Positions 8,001-17,617 are shown, counted from the first letter of the stretch. The stretch: 64,000 nt of DNA from Cydia pomonella (GCF_033807575.1 NW_026907799.1:62001-126000), one strand, 5' to 3'. The notes: generated by a model from the sequence alone, not told the origin. Translations and numbers: made by a program.

Positions 8001-10528
8001 CGGATGACCAAGGACCCATAGTTTCTATAGCAAGCGCCTAAGACTCATACTCATTCATTAAAAAAAGAGTGGTTTGGTCAAAACATCAGGTCGTGATAAT
8101 AAACGCCAATGCAAAAAACTGTACTTCTTAGCAAACTTGGCTCTCCAACTCATTGACCACTGTGGAGTGGACATACAAATATACAAAGTAAAAGATAAAG
8201 ATCTCACTGTTTCTGATGGATCTTCTCAAAGCCAACCATTTCAATGAAAGGAGCACCCATCTCCCTCTTCCATTCATTGATTACTGTGCGCCGATGAGCT
8301 GCCACTGTCTCATCCTGAAAATAATGTTTTTTTTTTATCTGTATATGTAAAATTTAATTTTAAGGTATTGTCTATGGTTACTATGATTGTTGACATCTTG
8401 CGGCATACAGTAGAATTTATTATTATTTGCGCGACAGAGATGGAAATACAGTAGGTACAAGAGTTTAACAACAACTAACTTTGTACTGTATTTCCATCTT
8501 TGTCGCACAAGTAATGAAAGAATTAAACAAATTTAAAGGCAAGGTCACATTCAAGAAGTTTGCCGGCACCTGTACATCGTACTACCGGACGACGTACTAA
8601 GCGAACCAACAATTTTAATTTTGTTTTTTAAATTTAATTATCATGTAATATTGTTTTTAATATGGAAAACAGAGTGTGTAATGCATGGAAAAATACTGAT
8701 CATGGAAAGAGATTATGAAAAATCCAGATATCCCACTAAAATGCAAAAGTAAACCGTTTAACTCTTGCATCCTCCCTAGCATGAATGGTTGCCAAACGTG
8801 GGCCTTAACTTTAAAACAAAAAAAATAGGAAATCACTAGCCCCCTTATTCATAAACGTGTACTAAAGTTACGATGCCGCTGATCATTGTTTGTCCCTTTC
8901 CATCATACCAATACATCGGAAAGGGACAAACAATGATCAGCGGCATCGTAAATTTAGTACACGTTTATGAATAAGGGGGTAGAAGTATGCCAACAGGACA
9001 TAGAGAGAAGTATTCTCAACATCAAAAAGATAGACAAAATAAGACCATAAGAAAAAACATAAAATTAATGGATGTATCCTAGTAACAAATAACCTTAAAT
9101 GGAATAGAACCAGGACAGGAATTGTTACAACCTAGTACCCCAAAGATGGGAAAAGGAAAAGAGGCAGACCTTGCCGCAGATTGAAGAAGAGGAAACAGCG
9201 AAACATATTCTCCTAGACTGTAAACAGGTAGAACTATGCAGGAACAAATACCTAGGGACTCCGTGCACACTAAAGGAGGTAGTAGCAACCTGATGACACT
9301 GCTAGGTTTTGTGGAGGAGGTAAGGAGGCTAGAGTAGTGCTACCTCCTTTTCATTTAAAATAGGCACAACGGTTGTCGATTTGCAGAAAATGCATGCATG
9401 AAACATATGACATAATTAAGGAACCGTAAACTTTCACCTGTTAATTTTTATCTAGAATTATGTATAACTAGCATAATTTCAAATGTACCTGTGTGACCTG
9501 TAAAATATTTTTTTTACCAATAAAGAAACTGAAACATCATCATGCTCAGTCAAATTCGCAATATTATGAGCGTTTCAACCACTCAAAATTCTTCAACATT
9601 TTAATAAAATAATGTGAAGGTTTATAAAAATATTATTATAAAAATTAAAAAAAAAAATTACACATGAAGCTAATTGGTTCCCATCACGGTCTGTACTTGA
9701 GTACTTACATTACACAAGCAAATGTAAAGCATAACACAAAATAGATTGGCTGTCCGGATCCGGACCGCGGTCCACCATTTGGTGACCCCTGCTCTAGTTC
9801 ATACAAAGCCATATATGGCAGTTATAATATTCAACTCTATTAAATTTAAACATACATTTTTATGACACACTCGAGGGTTAAAAATAGGCATATTGCTGTA
9901 CAGTTCTTAATACTTTTAATCACATGTAAATAAACTAGTTTATAAGGTAATTTGTAGCAACTGTAATACTACACTGTCTACACTGTAACGGGAGTGTCCA
10001 AGTTATACTTAAGTAAGAATACTGCCAATACAAAATATGTCTCCTTTACCAGTTTTGACCCATTTTTACCATATTATTGTATTGCTGTGTTTACCTTGAG
10101 TTCATGACTAAGCTAAGGCACTTATACTTACTTGTGTGGGTGGATGACCTAATTTATTAACTTTGACTCAATAAAAACAATTTTTTACAGAGTCAAAATT
10201 TAAAAAAACGAATAGAACACTTGCTGCGTACCTCTCGATCTCCGTAATACTTCTTGATAGCATCAGCACAAGTAATACTTGGTGCAATTTTGTTTGGCCG
10301 TATAAAAGACCCAGCGCCTGGCTTCGAGGTTTTAAAATATTGAATATCATCCAAAGATCCGTCATGCTTTCCTCTCGCAGGATCATCCCATTCCACTCCG
10401 TACCAAATTCCTTTGTATCCTTGCACTTCTCCGATATATTTTACTGTGGCGAAGTCGTCATTACACTTCACACGACTGCCGATTCTCACTTGTGACTCGC
10501 CTTCCTCGGTACCATTCCGGCTATCCAT
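1725..10528 (-). CDS. TBCE: Tubulin-specific chaperone E (tubulin-folding cofactor E), seven coding exons
   Basis: Cytosolic cofactor that, in the established tubulin-folding pathway, binds alpha-tubulin and joins the TBCD/TBCC supercomplex that releases native alpha/beta heterodimers. Seen here: coding exons 10232-10528, 8208-8314, 6521-6700, 5591-6005, 4561-4692, 3129-3285 and 1725-2038, all bounded by GT/AG and joining in phase to 1602 nt (533 aa plus TAA). Family length is about 525-530 aa. Domain order is CAP-Gly at about residues 15-80 (with GKHDGS and SFIRPNK), leucine-rich repeats at about 130-380, and a ubiquitin-like domain at about 450-533 ending in NGDIILVKFR. I chose the ATG at 10526-10528 because its context (GTACCATGG) is strong and it sits just before the CAP-Gly domain, as in other TBCE proteins; the frame stays open upstream to 10684, so a longer N-terminus is possible. 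Introns are 0.5-1.9 kb and full of repeats. Two exons have decayed tandem copies (separate entries). Identity is nearly certain; the exact start is less so. Confidence 0.97.
2194..2242 (+). repeat. 49-bp direct repeat, copy 2
   Basis: Identical to 995-1043; this copy is in TBCE intron 6. Flanks differ immediately (GTTGTGAAG here, AGTATTGCAG there), so it is either a short dispersed repeat or a recent duplication. Confidence 0.85.
2394..2528. repeat. TACAGTC foldback family, copy 1
   Basis: Ends GTACAGTC / GACCGTAC, centre with ATGTATACACGACCTTATTG and an inverted GTATACATATTTTTGGCA. TBCE intron 6. Confidence 0.75.
3129..3285 (-). CDS. TBCE: TBCE exon 6: LRR cap and start of linker
   Basis: 157 nt, residues 378-429 plus one base. 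Acceptor TTTTTTCAG, donor GTAAGC. Contains the family signature RRGAEYDYMKRYGAEWKRA, equivalent to 'RRRAELDYRKAFGNEWKQA', and CRFQELVM, equivalent to 'PRYQFLCL'. The start follows a long pyrimidine tract; nothing is unusual. Confidence 0.95.
3484..3846. repeat. Foldback element in TBCE intron 5
   Basis: Termini TAGCTGGCCCCGAACGGCTA and the inverted TAGTCGTTCGGGGCCAGCTA, continuing into GTCTATTGTAAGT; about 45-bp arms. It lies between exon 6 and the exon 5 array. Confidence 0.82.
3907..4036 (-). pseudogene. Decayed copy 5 of TBCE exon 5
   Basis: About 130 nt; a 3-bp deletion removes the leading TGG equivalent. The TGA is retained, the rest of the frame is open, and the donor is GTATCT. Shares the GACACACTGAAC variant with copy 2, so copies 2/5 and 3/4 form two sequence types, which suggests multi-unit duplication. 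Confidence 0.88.
4068..4200 (-). pseudogene. Decayed copy 4 of TBCE exon 5
   Basis: 133 nt: one extra A (TTGAAAGAACCC against TTGAAGAACCC) shifts the frame. Codon-2 TGA present and acceptor absent. The donor has mutated from GTATGT to ACATGT. Shares the GACAAGCTGAAC variant with copy 3. Confidence 0.9.
4233..4364 (-). pseudogene. Decayed copy 3 of TBCE exon 5
   Basis: 132 nt in register with exon 5. Three stops in the exon frame: the TGA at codon 2 shared by all extra copies, a TAA where exon 5 has the Tyr of KLYFL, and a TAG where it has Gln. Acceptor absent, donor GTATGT retained. Confidence 0.9.
4397..4528 (-). pseudogene. Decayed copy 2 of TBCE exon 5
   Basis: Same 132-nt length as exon 5, about nine substitutions by eye. 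The frame is open except for TGA at the second codon. The exon 5 acceptor is replaced by GTGATG, which contains no AG. The donor GTATGTATAC is intact. The best-preserved of the extra copies. Confidence 0.9.
4561..4692 (-). CDS. TBCE: TBCE exon 5: last leucine-rich repeat (functional member of the exon array)
   Basis: 132 nt, exactly 44 codons, residues 334-377, phase 0 at both ends. Acceptor GCATTTCAG, donor GTATGT. Reads WRSVSELDKLNRLRKLYFL, NPIQATEDYD and IMAKIGTLQ, matching the family segment that follows the 'NQISQW' repeat. It is the only one of five tandem copies with a canonical acceptor and with CGA rather than TGA as second codon, so it is the copy that must be used. Confidence 0.94.
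5108..5266 (-). pseudogene. RTE-type LINE 3' fragment in TBCE intron 4
   Basis: Minus strand: EGKVERKRRRGRPKK, a frameshift in an A-run, then KVKELAEDRTSWRLLHRQ and a stop. Same kind of tail as at 21.7 and 31.0 kb. Confidence 0.75.
5591..6005 (-). CDS. TBCE: TBCE exon 4: central leucine-rich repeats
   Basis: 415 nt, residues 195-333; the first base completes a serine codon shared with exon 3. Acceptor ATTATTACAG, donor GTTAGT. Contains four leucine-rich repeats with the expected LxxLxLxxN spacing: LSNLEKLNISVCDYNW, KIQEIIAAYNIV, LRTLTILRLDGNPI and LENLKVLSLNDCQIEQI, then LELLFLNRNKIND. This is the substrate-recognition arc of the protein. Nothing is broken in it. Confidence 0.95.
6145..6318 (+). 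repeat. SINE family B body, headless and diverged
   Basis: Shares the ATCGTGAGGAAACC and GGTCAGATGGCAGC blocks with family B but has no tRNA head. Located in TBCE intron 3. Confidence 0.65.
6381..6506 (-). pseudogene. Decayed tandem copy of TBCE exon 3
   Basis: This stretch of intron 3 aligns with the 3' three-quarters of exon 3 (6521-6660) in the same orientation, separated from it by about 15 bp. Recognisable peptide blocks are NVAALCARSLDVARNLF, then, after a one-base insertion, QFPDLRELDI in another frame. A 6-bp stretch (CCGCGC) is missing, and the donor equivalent of GTAATG has become TTACCT. With the frame broken and no donor, it cannot act as a normal exon. It is an exon duplication that has decayed. 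Confidence 0.85.
6521..6700 (-). CDS. TBCE: TBCE exon 3: first leucine-rich repeats
   Basis: 180 nt, residues 135-195, acceptor ATATTGCAG, donor GTAATG. It reads through RLVEVCVRDRCVSRAGDV, then LDVSSNLFSNWREV and LPDLRELDV, matching the family's 'VDLSKNLLSSW.EV' repeat. The exon is noticeably GC- and CpG-rich (alternating GCGC tracts) compared with its neighbours. Overlapping plus-strand reading frames here are shadows. A degenerate partial copy lies immediately downstream in intron 3. Confidence 0.93.
7008..7160 (+). repeat. Interspersed repeat C, copy 1
   Basis: Begins TTTTTTTATGATAGAGGAGG and contains CACCTGATGGTAAGCG, GCGTTGCCGGC and TTCTTGAAGG. Copies at 50,426 and (nested) 36,970. Very common in lepidopteran DNA as far as I know. 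Confidence 0.8.
7161..7404 (-). repeat. tRNA-headed SINE family A, copy 2
   Basis: Minus-strand copy in TBCE intron 2, lacking the (ATTT)n tail and abutting the element at 7008-7160 without a gap, as if one inserted at the end of the other. Confidence 0.8.
7671..8005 (+). repeat. tRNA-headed SINE family B, copy 1
   Basis: A tRNA-like head (GTGGCCTAGCGGTAAGAG, then GGGTTCAAACCCCGGC and a CCA-like end) is followed by a body with ATCGTGAGGAAACCGG and a GAGGAAGAAG tail. Lies in TBCE intron 2. The head looks close to a tRNA, but the same fused body follows in a second copy at 25,061, which marks it as a SINE. Confidence 0.85.
8208..8314 (-). CDS. TBCE: TBCE exon 2: linker
   Basis: Encodes residues 100-134 plus two bases of codon 135. 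The acceptor is a pyrimidine tract ending TTTTCAG and the donor is GTGAGAT. The segment FIEMVGFEKIHQKQ corresponds to the family's 'ETIGFDSI..QQ' linker between CAP-Gly and the leucine-rich repeats. It is too short to appear as a simple long ORF, but phase, splice sites and family match agree. Confidence 0.92.
8840..8979. repeat. Near-perfect palindromic MITE
   Basis: CCCCCTTATTCATAAACGTG ... CACGTTTATGAATAAGGGGG with ~60-bp arms extending through GATGCCGCTGATCATTG. Flanked by TAG on both sides. In TBCE intron 1. Confidence 0.88.
9183..9293 (+). pseudogene. Non-LTR retrotransposon C-terminal zinc-finger-like fragment
   Basis: Reads EEEETAKHILLDCKQVEL then RNKYLG and a stop, typical of the domain at the end of Jockey/R1-like polymerases. 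Upstream frame is broken near 9180. In TBCE intron 1; a minus-strand frame here is a shadow. Confidence 0.7.
9757..9793 (-). repeat. hAT-like terminus fragment
   Basis: Minus strand begins CAGGGGTCACCAAATGGTGG, which resembles a hAT end. The opposite end was not found. Lies in TBCE intron 1. Confidence 0.45.
10232..10528 (-). CDS. TBCE: TBCE exon 1: CAP-Gly domain
   Basis: Encodes residues 1-99. After a short acidic leader the CAP-Gly fold follows: IGSRVKC, then WYGVEWDDPARGKHDGS and SFIRPNKI. The glycine-rich GKHDGS matches the GKNDG signature that binds the C-terminal EEY/F of alpha-tubulin; the His in place of Asn is also found in vertebrate TBCE as I recall it. The exon ends on a complete codon (DRE) at a GTACGC donor. 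In-frame ATGs occur upstream within the open frame to 10684, so the 5' limit of the exon is not fixed by sequence alone. Confidence 0.95.
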
Positions 10529-11459
10529 GGTACCGTTGCAAAATTTTGGTATCAAATTAACAGGCATTGCGCCCACCATTCTCTTGAAATTTTCGAAAAA
10601 GGAACTTTTTATGAAAAGAGAAACAGGCTGAATTTTCTCCGAAAACAAACTGTCAGGAATGTTTGCTGCTGTCACAGGTAACAATGGGTGTTGCCGTTGC
10701 CGTTCTAAAGTCCAAAATGTGATAATTTAATTTTTATATAAATACTCATTTATAATGGTATTCTCATATAGAATCCATAAAATTATTTTTATTGGTACTA
10801 GTTTTTGAATTTTTAAGTTTTATTGGGTTGTAAACTTAGAATACAAAATTGCCAGTGCAAATATTCGTGACTCATTTAACTACATTCTTAAAGTTCGCCG
10901 ATAGATGGCATTAGTTGTGTCATTTCAGAAATATGGAATACGGTTCACAGTTAGGCGATTGGTCCTTGTACTGTCGTCTATTATACGCCCAAGAATGGTA
11001 GTCGCACCGCATAAGGACGAAAGTTCGGATGACAGGTCCGAACCGTACGTAAAAGCTAAAGCTCACAACCTTTTTTGCTCGGGAATGTATCAGTAAAGTT
11101 CAAAGTTTAGTCCTTTTGCAGGCAAAACTCAGTGACGTACCCTAGTTCGGACCGAGTTTGCACCGGCAGTCGCCGGTTCAATGATCCATTTATTTTTATT
11201 CCTTCGTCGTGTCGGTACGGTATTAGCGTCCTCTCGCTCTCCTCTTTCCGAAATGGGGATCGGGGACGGGACGTAAAAGTAAAAAATTACTTTTTGTCAA
11301 AAATGGCTACCGAATGTAGTGTCCCGGACGTGTGCATTAGTCGATAATAGAGAAATGTTCTGTTGTGCCTGTGGAAATATGCAGTTTTTAAGTGAACAAT
11401 TGTTGCGTGCTGTGCATTAGTGTACACGGATTGGTCCCTACAAAGGATCGAGCGTCAAA
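10529..11459. promoter_or_regulatory. Probable promoter region shared by TBCE and a possible divergent gene
   Basis: This ~0.9 kb has no recognisable repeat, unlike almost everything around it, and 10,900-11,460 is richer in CpG and more complex in base composition than its flanks. It separates the TBCE start from a candidate plus-strand start at 11,460. A tiny ORF (14 codons, ATG at 11304) and a GGACGT box are present; I see no convincing TATA box. Promoter function is inferred from position only. Confidence 0.45.
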
Positions 11460-11470
11460 ATGAGGTACGT
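11460..11470 (+). other. Candidate first coding exon end of a plus-strand gene
   Basis: CAAAATGAG followed by GTACGT: the insect start context CAAAATG with a consensus donor two bases after the ATG. Such minimal first coding exons are common in large insect genes. No second exon in matching phase could be recognised, so this is a lead only. Confidence 0.25.
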
Positions 11471-13063
11471 AGAGTTCATCGCTCGAGCTTTCCTGAGCAA
11501 AACAAATAAATAATTACACAGTTAGCCAAGCAGGCGTGGTACTATTTTTAAACAGCGATAATTTACTGCATCGATGAGCTTTTGATCGGTGTCCGTGTAT
11601 GTACGAGCGATATAAAGAAACGTAAACACGGGCGTGTGGACGTCACGGGTGATCGATTATTTGATTACGAACGTAAATTTAGCATTTTATGAATGACAAC
11701 ACATCGAAGGCTGTAGTAAAATTGCAGTGCGAAGCCTCTGCTACACGAACGTAATATTTAAATCAACACCCGCGAATGTTATCGATTTTTCTTTGCGTAT
11801 TCATTTCGGCCCCACACGATGTTTTGTGGCAGTTCTTCGGTTACCCTTATTTGAAAATAGAATTCAGAGCTGACCTTGTGGTAGGTTTAGAAGTAATTTA
11901 TTATATAAATTGGGGCTTTTTCAGTACTCTATGTGGGGTAGGTGTGTAATAATTCCTATCATTGGGGTGGCATGGGGTGTCCCTAGGGGAGGACTTTTAA
12001 TATTGTTAGTGCAAGTGACTAATAAATACACCCTACCCTAATTTCGCGATTAGAATAATCTAGAACGATATTGGACTATTTATTCTTGGTGATTCATATA
12101 CATATTAATCATATAGATAAAAGCCACTATCTAGTTCAGAAGTTATTAATTACATTTGTGTAGTAGCACACTAAAAAAATGGTTTAAATAATATCAATGA
12201 ATCACTAAATATGAACTTTAGTCCCTAAAAAAGTTAGCCACTATACTTGTATAAGAAATTTGCTCCAATTCTTGTGGCTACATTAAATACATTTGGTTAT
12301 AATAACTCAAATATAAATGAATGCCACTTATGTGCTAAATATACTCATGCTTGCTATGCTAGCTGCTGTCTAAAGAATAACATCAAGGGGGTATAATTTT
12401 TTATCAAATAGCACTTGAGTTAGAATGTTTTTATTATTTTTTATCATGCATTTAGTGCTAGTACCTACCCCTATTAATTATATACTTCTAGATTTGTTAT
12501 AAATATTAATAACATATTTTTTTTTATTAATATCTGGAACATAAACCAATGTAACATATCTAGATACAAAACATACCATGCAATAAATGCTAAACATTTA
12601 CCTTCATAACGAATGCCAAAAAAATAATCCTAAAGATAACACTAGTCTTATTTGCATCACACCATTAAAAAAGTCAATTATCTTATCAGATAAAGTGTGA
12701 AAACTCATAACCCTGTTGTCTTCAGTTGGTTGAAACTTTTAACTGTAATTAAAACAGCACCTGGCTTGAACCACCTGTCCTTACTGGTTTAGAGAAAAAA
12801 GTATGAAGCTTAACATCTGCTGACCTTCAAGACATCAGTGTTGTTCTCGAATTAAGTTATGATAGAAACTTTCATTACTAAAGTTTTTAATAGCATTATT
12901 TATTTATTTCAACTTTACTACACATAAAAAAGGATTCAGAAGTTGAATTAACTGTCATGAAGATTTATGAAAGTTAGGAATTTATTTATTAATTGTTTTA
13001 TATTTGATATGATTTACCAAACAATCAAAACAATTACTAGCTACTAATTTTTAGTGACAAATG
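11471..13063. other. AT-rich unique sequence
   Basis: No gene or clear repeat seen. Would be intron if the start at 11,460 is real. Confidence 0.4.
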
Positions 13064-13255
13064 TGGTCATTCTACAAAAATCTCATTCCCCTGGCCATAC
13101 CTACTTGCAAATTCCTAGGAGATGCCACTTAATTAGTATCTCATTTTTGATGACTGACCTGTGCCAAGTCCATCTACAACCATAACTGCGGAATGGTATC
13201 TTCTGGGAATTTGGGAATAGGTATAGCCAGGGGAATGAGATTGCTGTAGAATGCT
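13064..13255. repeat. Foldback element
   Basis: CTCATTCCCCTGGCCATACCTA at left; TAGGTATAGCCAGGGGAATGAG at right, flanked by ATTCTAC / GTAGAAT. Confidence 0.78.
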
Positions 13256-13414
13256 CCATCTATGAACTTATAATAAACAGTAATCAAAGCATAAATTGGC
13301 CCCAATGTCAACCACACTTACCCATATTGACATTACTTGAAACTATACAACCTGACTTTAACCTACATTATTTGATCATGTAACGTTTTCATCTACCCTC
13401 AACTGGCAAAAGGA

Positions 13415-13462
13415 GTAACCAAAATCTACCCTCAAATGGCTTTGAGGGTAGATTTTGGTTAC
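13415..13462. repeat. Perfect 22-bp hairpin
   Basis: GTAACCAAAATCTACCCTCAAA, loop TGGC, then the exact inverse. The CTACCCTCAA block also occurs just upstream at 13,394. Confidence 0.88.
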
Positions 13463-14171
13463 TTTTATTTAAATACCTAAAGATACAGAGTATAAGCAAT
13501 AGTTACCAATTTGTGTGGTTTTATTATTTGTACCATTTTCAACTAAAAGATTTTTGATTGTCAATAAAGCGGTACTACTAGCTTTAAAATTTAATTGGAA
13601 ATAATAATTTATTTTAATTCAAAACGTCACAATCACAATTTTAGATGTACCAACAATTTATAAATATAAAGAACTTCAATCAGTTAAAGCTGCAAAGAAT
13701 GCAGTGTAGCAATTAATTTTCCTGTCTAGAATTAATCTATAATTATATCTTCTAGAAGTCATAAAATTGCTAATATTCCTACTAAATGAGGACATGCCTG
13801 TGATTTCCTAATCTACTCGTATAATTATATCCTTTACACCAGTTATTGACCAAGTGAAAGTTAAGGCGTCTTTTAAACTTGTGAAAGAATCTTTCATCTG
13901 TCCAGTCCAGACACATGAAAGAATGTTTTCCTCTACAGGTCACATTTTTCAACCGATTCTCGTGATACTTGGTGAGCAGATTATATAATTATATATAAAA
14001 AAAAATTACTATTCAGTTTTTGGAAGTATATTTTATAAATAATCAGAAATAAATCATAAATCATTTATTTCATGGTAAAACTTAATTTACATACAGTAGT
14101 AATTTATTTCAAAATGACGGTGCTATGGCCATGGAGGTTTGCAAGGTCTAATTATAGGCTTAATAATAAGG

Positions 14172-14275
14172 GCTAAAGATAAAGATAGTTTATTATTCAA
14201 GTAGGCATATTACAATGCGCTTATGAACGTCAAATAAAGCTACACCGGCTCTAACCCTACAACTCTGACCCGAGA
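14172..14275 (-). repeat. Interspersed 3' end fragment shared with 36,690
   Basis: Reverse orientation of 36690-36780: shared CTACACCGGCTCTAACCCTAC and AATGCGCTTATGAACGT blocks. Probably a LINE or SINE 3' end. Confidence 0.65.
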
Positions 14276-14531
14276 AGTATTCCAGGGTACCAGATACTTT
14301 TGGCGCATTGTTTCATCCGCTACTAATGCTCACTATGCCTATTGTATATTATGACGGGAGCATTTTAGTACGTTTACAAGCTGGTCGTTACAATTACCAA
14401 CTTCCCCTCTAATTTAGGAAGGACGTGTAATTTGTGACAATTAACATTGTTTTACATATGCTGGCGGTTCTTGCGCCCGTATGCTATTTGTGGTAATAGT
14501 GGCTACTAATAGGCTATTCTACATTCTTTCG

Positions 14532-15044
14532 GTGTATTCCCATCTGTACCCGGTGGGAACATGTGGGAATAGTTTCATTTCCATCTGTCCCCGCCTGGCA
14601 CAAATGGGAAGGATCTATTTCCACCTGTGGCCGGTAGGGACAAATGGGAATGAATCCTTCCCATTGTGACCGTCTCGGTTTCTTCCTGTCTTTGTTATTA
14701 TACAAATGTCGGTTTTGATAGTTGCTATATTGAAGTTTTTTTTTTAATTTATTTATATCACAACAAATTACACAAAGAACTTAAAACTAAGATACACCAC
14801 TGAAACTTGTTAAAAGAAGTTTATGCGTGGTGCAAATGCATCACTCCGCTCAACTGCATGCTCAATGTGTAGTAAATAAGTAAGTACAATTAAGGAAGGT
14901 GTACTTATATAGGTAAACAAACGTATAGCAGGTAACACTCGCCATCACACATTCCCGTCCGTTATGTAAGATGAAATTTCTTGAATGCATTTTTACAAGT
15001 ATTTTTTAGTTAAAATTCCCCACCGGGAACAGATGGGAATACAC
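14532..15044. mobile_element. Nonautonomous element with internally repeated terminal motif
   Basis: Ends GTGTATTCCCATCTGTACCCG and, inverted, GTGTATTCCCATCTGTTCCCG. Next to the left end the motif TTCCCA..TGT.CCCG..GGGA recurs about four times within 150 bp. No coding frame. Confidence 0.75.
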
Positions 15045-17320
15045 AATTTTTTCAATTTTATAAAATGTTCGTGTAGCTTCGATAGCCAACTGGTATATTT
15101 ATTTCCTGGAAATAATATCACTATATGCAAAGAAAAATTGTTTAAAATTTAAACGATTAAGAGGAAAGTGGACGAATCTCCATACAATTACAAAGTAGTC
15201 GTCATTTTCCTCCCTGGATATTGACATTATGGATAATATTTTTACACAATTTGATGTATTTTAATCATAGCTATACCAGTCTCATTTTTTTTCGTTTTTT
15301 TTTAATAATAGTTAGGAGCGAAAAACAGGTCTCATACAAATTTTTTAAAGCTCCTAAATTTGATAATAATATTAAAATCAATAAAATTCAAACGGTCAGG
15401 CATATGCTATGATTAAAATACATCAAATTCTGTCAAAATAAAAAATCAATATTGTTAATATCATAATTATAGTATAATAATATATAATACAATTGACTAA
15501 AATATAGTAATATCGACTTTGACACTTGCAGCCGCATACTTACTAAGTACCTAGAAATCTTCAAACTCTTAACTCATATGTAAACCTAAGACTACAACTT
15601 CTGATGATTTCATTTCACTTATTAATTCATTCATTCATTCATGATGCATTTCACCTAATTCGATAAACGCTAGAACTATGAATACTATAATACGACGTTA
15701 CGCAACTGACACATAATGGTTGCCGTAACAATGACATCCGCGGAGGTACAGGTGAGCGCGAAATGCATAACAATGTAAAATATTTTTTCCATGATTTGAT
15801 TTCCATGGTTGAGAGCCTGTCTCAACTCTCGGCCCCGTATTTGATATTTATTACTACTGTAAGATATAACTTCTATAAGATTATTTAGAAATCAAAATTT
15901 AGTTTGTCATTGTTGGCAAATTTGAAGGTGAAGATGATAGGACCCAGTGGAGTATATTTAAAACTGTGGTGGGTGTTGTTGTGTGTCATTTAGGGGGGGT
16001 CGCGTATTTCAAGCTGGCGTGTATGTTGTTGTGTGAAGGGGTGTCACTAATGGGGGTTGCAAAGGTTCAAAAAGAGTGTCACGGGCGCGAAGATTCAATA
16101 TTAATCAAAACAATATATATACAGGTTACAAACAGCTGAAACGGCGTAGACAAAGGTGTTGCGATTTTTTAAGCATACTGGGAAAAGCGTGGTGAAAAGA
16201 TTGGAAAAAACTGGTCTCTAATAAAAGTCATCTCATCAGAGAAATTCCACCCAAAAGTGTGACCAACTAAACTGTAAGCACTTGTGAACGCGACGACGCT
16301 AAGGCGACGTAGGCAGAATATTATCTCGTTGCCGCTCCAGTTCCTAGCATAGTTTATAGATGACACCTCCGCTAAATGCCTGGAAAATTGCAATCCTCTG
16401 GCCTGCATTGTTGCTACATTATAACATTGTTAACAAGCATGTTAGGGCTTTTGTTTCATCTGCATGCCTCAGTAACAAGTCAATAACAAAGAATATCACT
16501 GGTGGCCCTTTGTGACATTTTTTTATGGCGTCTTATAGAAACTAATTAATTTCGTGCTTTTGGGTTACCTATCGAAACATTATTTGTCCGATGTTCCATT
16601 TACCAAACTTTCATTTCACCGAAAACCGTTTTTTTTAACCGTTGCTTTTTTAGAAGTCTCACCTATCTCACATATCTTACCTAACCTATTAACTTCTATG
16701 TATTAGAATGCCTTATCAGAAATTTTAAAAAATTAACGGTTTCCGACAAAACAACTTCGGGCAAATGAAACATCGGACATCAGGATATCATTTTTTTACC
16801 ATATAATACCCGTGGTTTGGGTTTCCGTAGTATGGTTGCGTCATGAATGTCACTTTCTTAGCCATTTTACGATGAGTGAGATGAGATGAGTGCTCTGATG
16901 GTGCTATACTAAGCCAATAAGCGGCAATTCAAATTGAAATTGAATGCAAACGTTATCTTAATATTATATTTTCAAACTCATTTGCTTTGAGCTCTATTGG
17001 CCTAATGAGGGCAGACCACGAAATGAGCTTACGAAAAACTTATCTGCTTTGTACAGTTAGCTGCAGAGAAGAGGTACCCCTCTGCATAGAATTTTGTATG
17101 CAAAGGTTCTAAGCTGTATTACTGACTGTACATGACAAACCAATGAAAACACAATCTATAATCGTCTCAATAAATCTATAAATATTAATCATGTAACATT
17201 AACTTACACTCGCACATGCAAATCTAAAACAAATGTCTATTATGCGGCGTTGATCGCCGGATATCATAGCCAAATGCCAAAGGAAGCCAATTGTTCAGGC
17301 CAAATTAGGAAAGGTATTAG
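15045..17320. other. Unassigned sequence
   Basis: AT-rich. A short ATG frame of 12 codons ending at a CAG/GTGAGCG donor lies at 15716-15751, and an 80-codon minus frame at 16169-16408; neither is recognised. G-rich tracts at 15,960-16,080. Confidence 0.4.
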
Positions 17321-17392
17321 CCATCGTGCCTATAATGTGCAATCGCTGCAATCTGACTCTATTCGACTCATCGTGATATGGTTAGCTGAAGA

Positions 17393-17617
17393 ATGCTGTT
17401 TAGGCTTCCTCGATTCTGTAGCGCCTCTGGGATGTTTGCCGATAATTCCGATGCCGGTGTAGAGGACTTTTATGCTAAAGTGAGGAAGAAGACGGCATCT
17501 GTGGTGAGGCGGATGAGGGGGAGCGCAAACAGCATCCCGAGAATGATAGCAGAGAGGTTGGATTCGGATATTCTCCGCCGATATACCGACCTTCATATCA
17601 TACGACCTGAGAAATAG
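17393..17617 (+). pseudogene. LINE polymerase C-terminal fragment
   Basis: Reads LPRFCSASGMFAD, then VVRRMRGSANSIPRMIAERL and a stop. The block 'RFCSASGMF...RGSxNSI...IAER' is recurrent at the end of insect non-LTR polymerases. Upstream homologous codons (RAYNVQ at about 17,325) are in another frame, so the copy is frameshifted. Confidence 0.78.

Noticed and set aside
11299..11331. Initiator plus downstream promoter element pair
   Set aside because: GGACGT lies at the right distance from a TCA, but the initiator match is poor (TCAAAA), so the pairing may be chance.
16169..16408. 80-codon minus-strand frame as a gene
   Set aside because: Reads plausibly but matches no family I know. Resemblance of a short piece (LAEVSSINYA) to a TBCE-like motif is chance, since it lies upstream of exon 1 and the true exon 3 was found.
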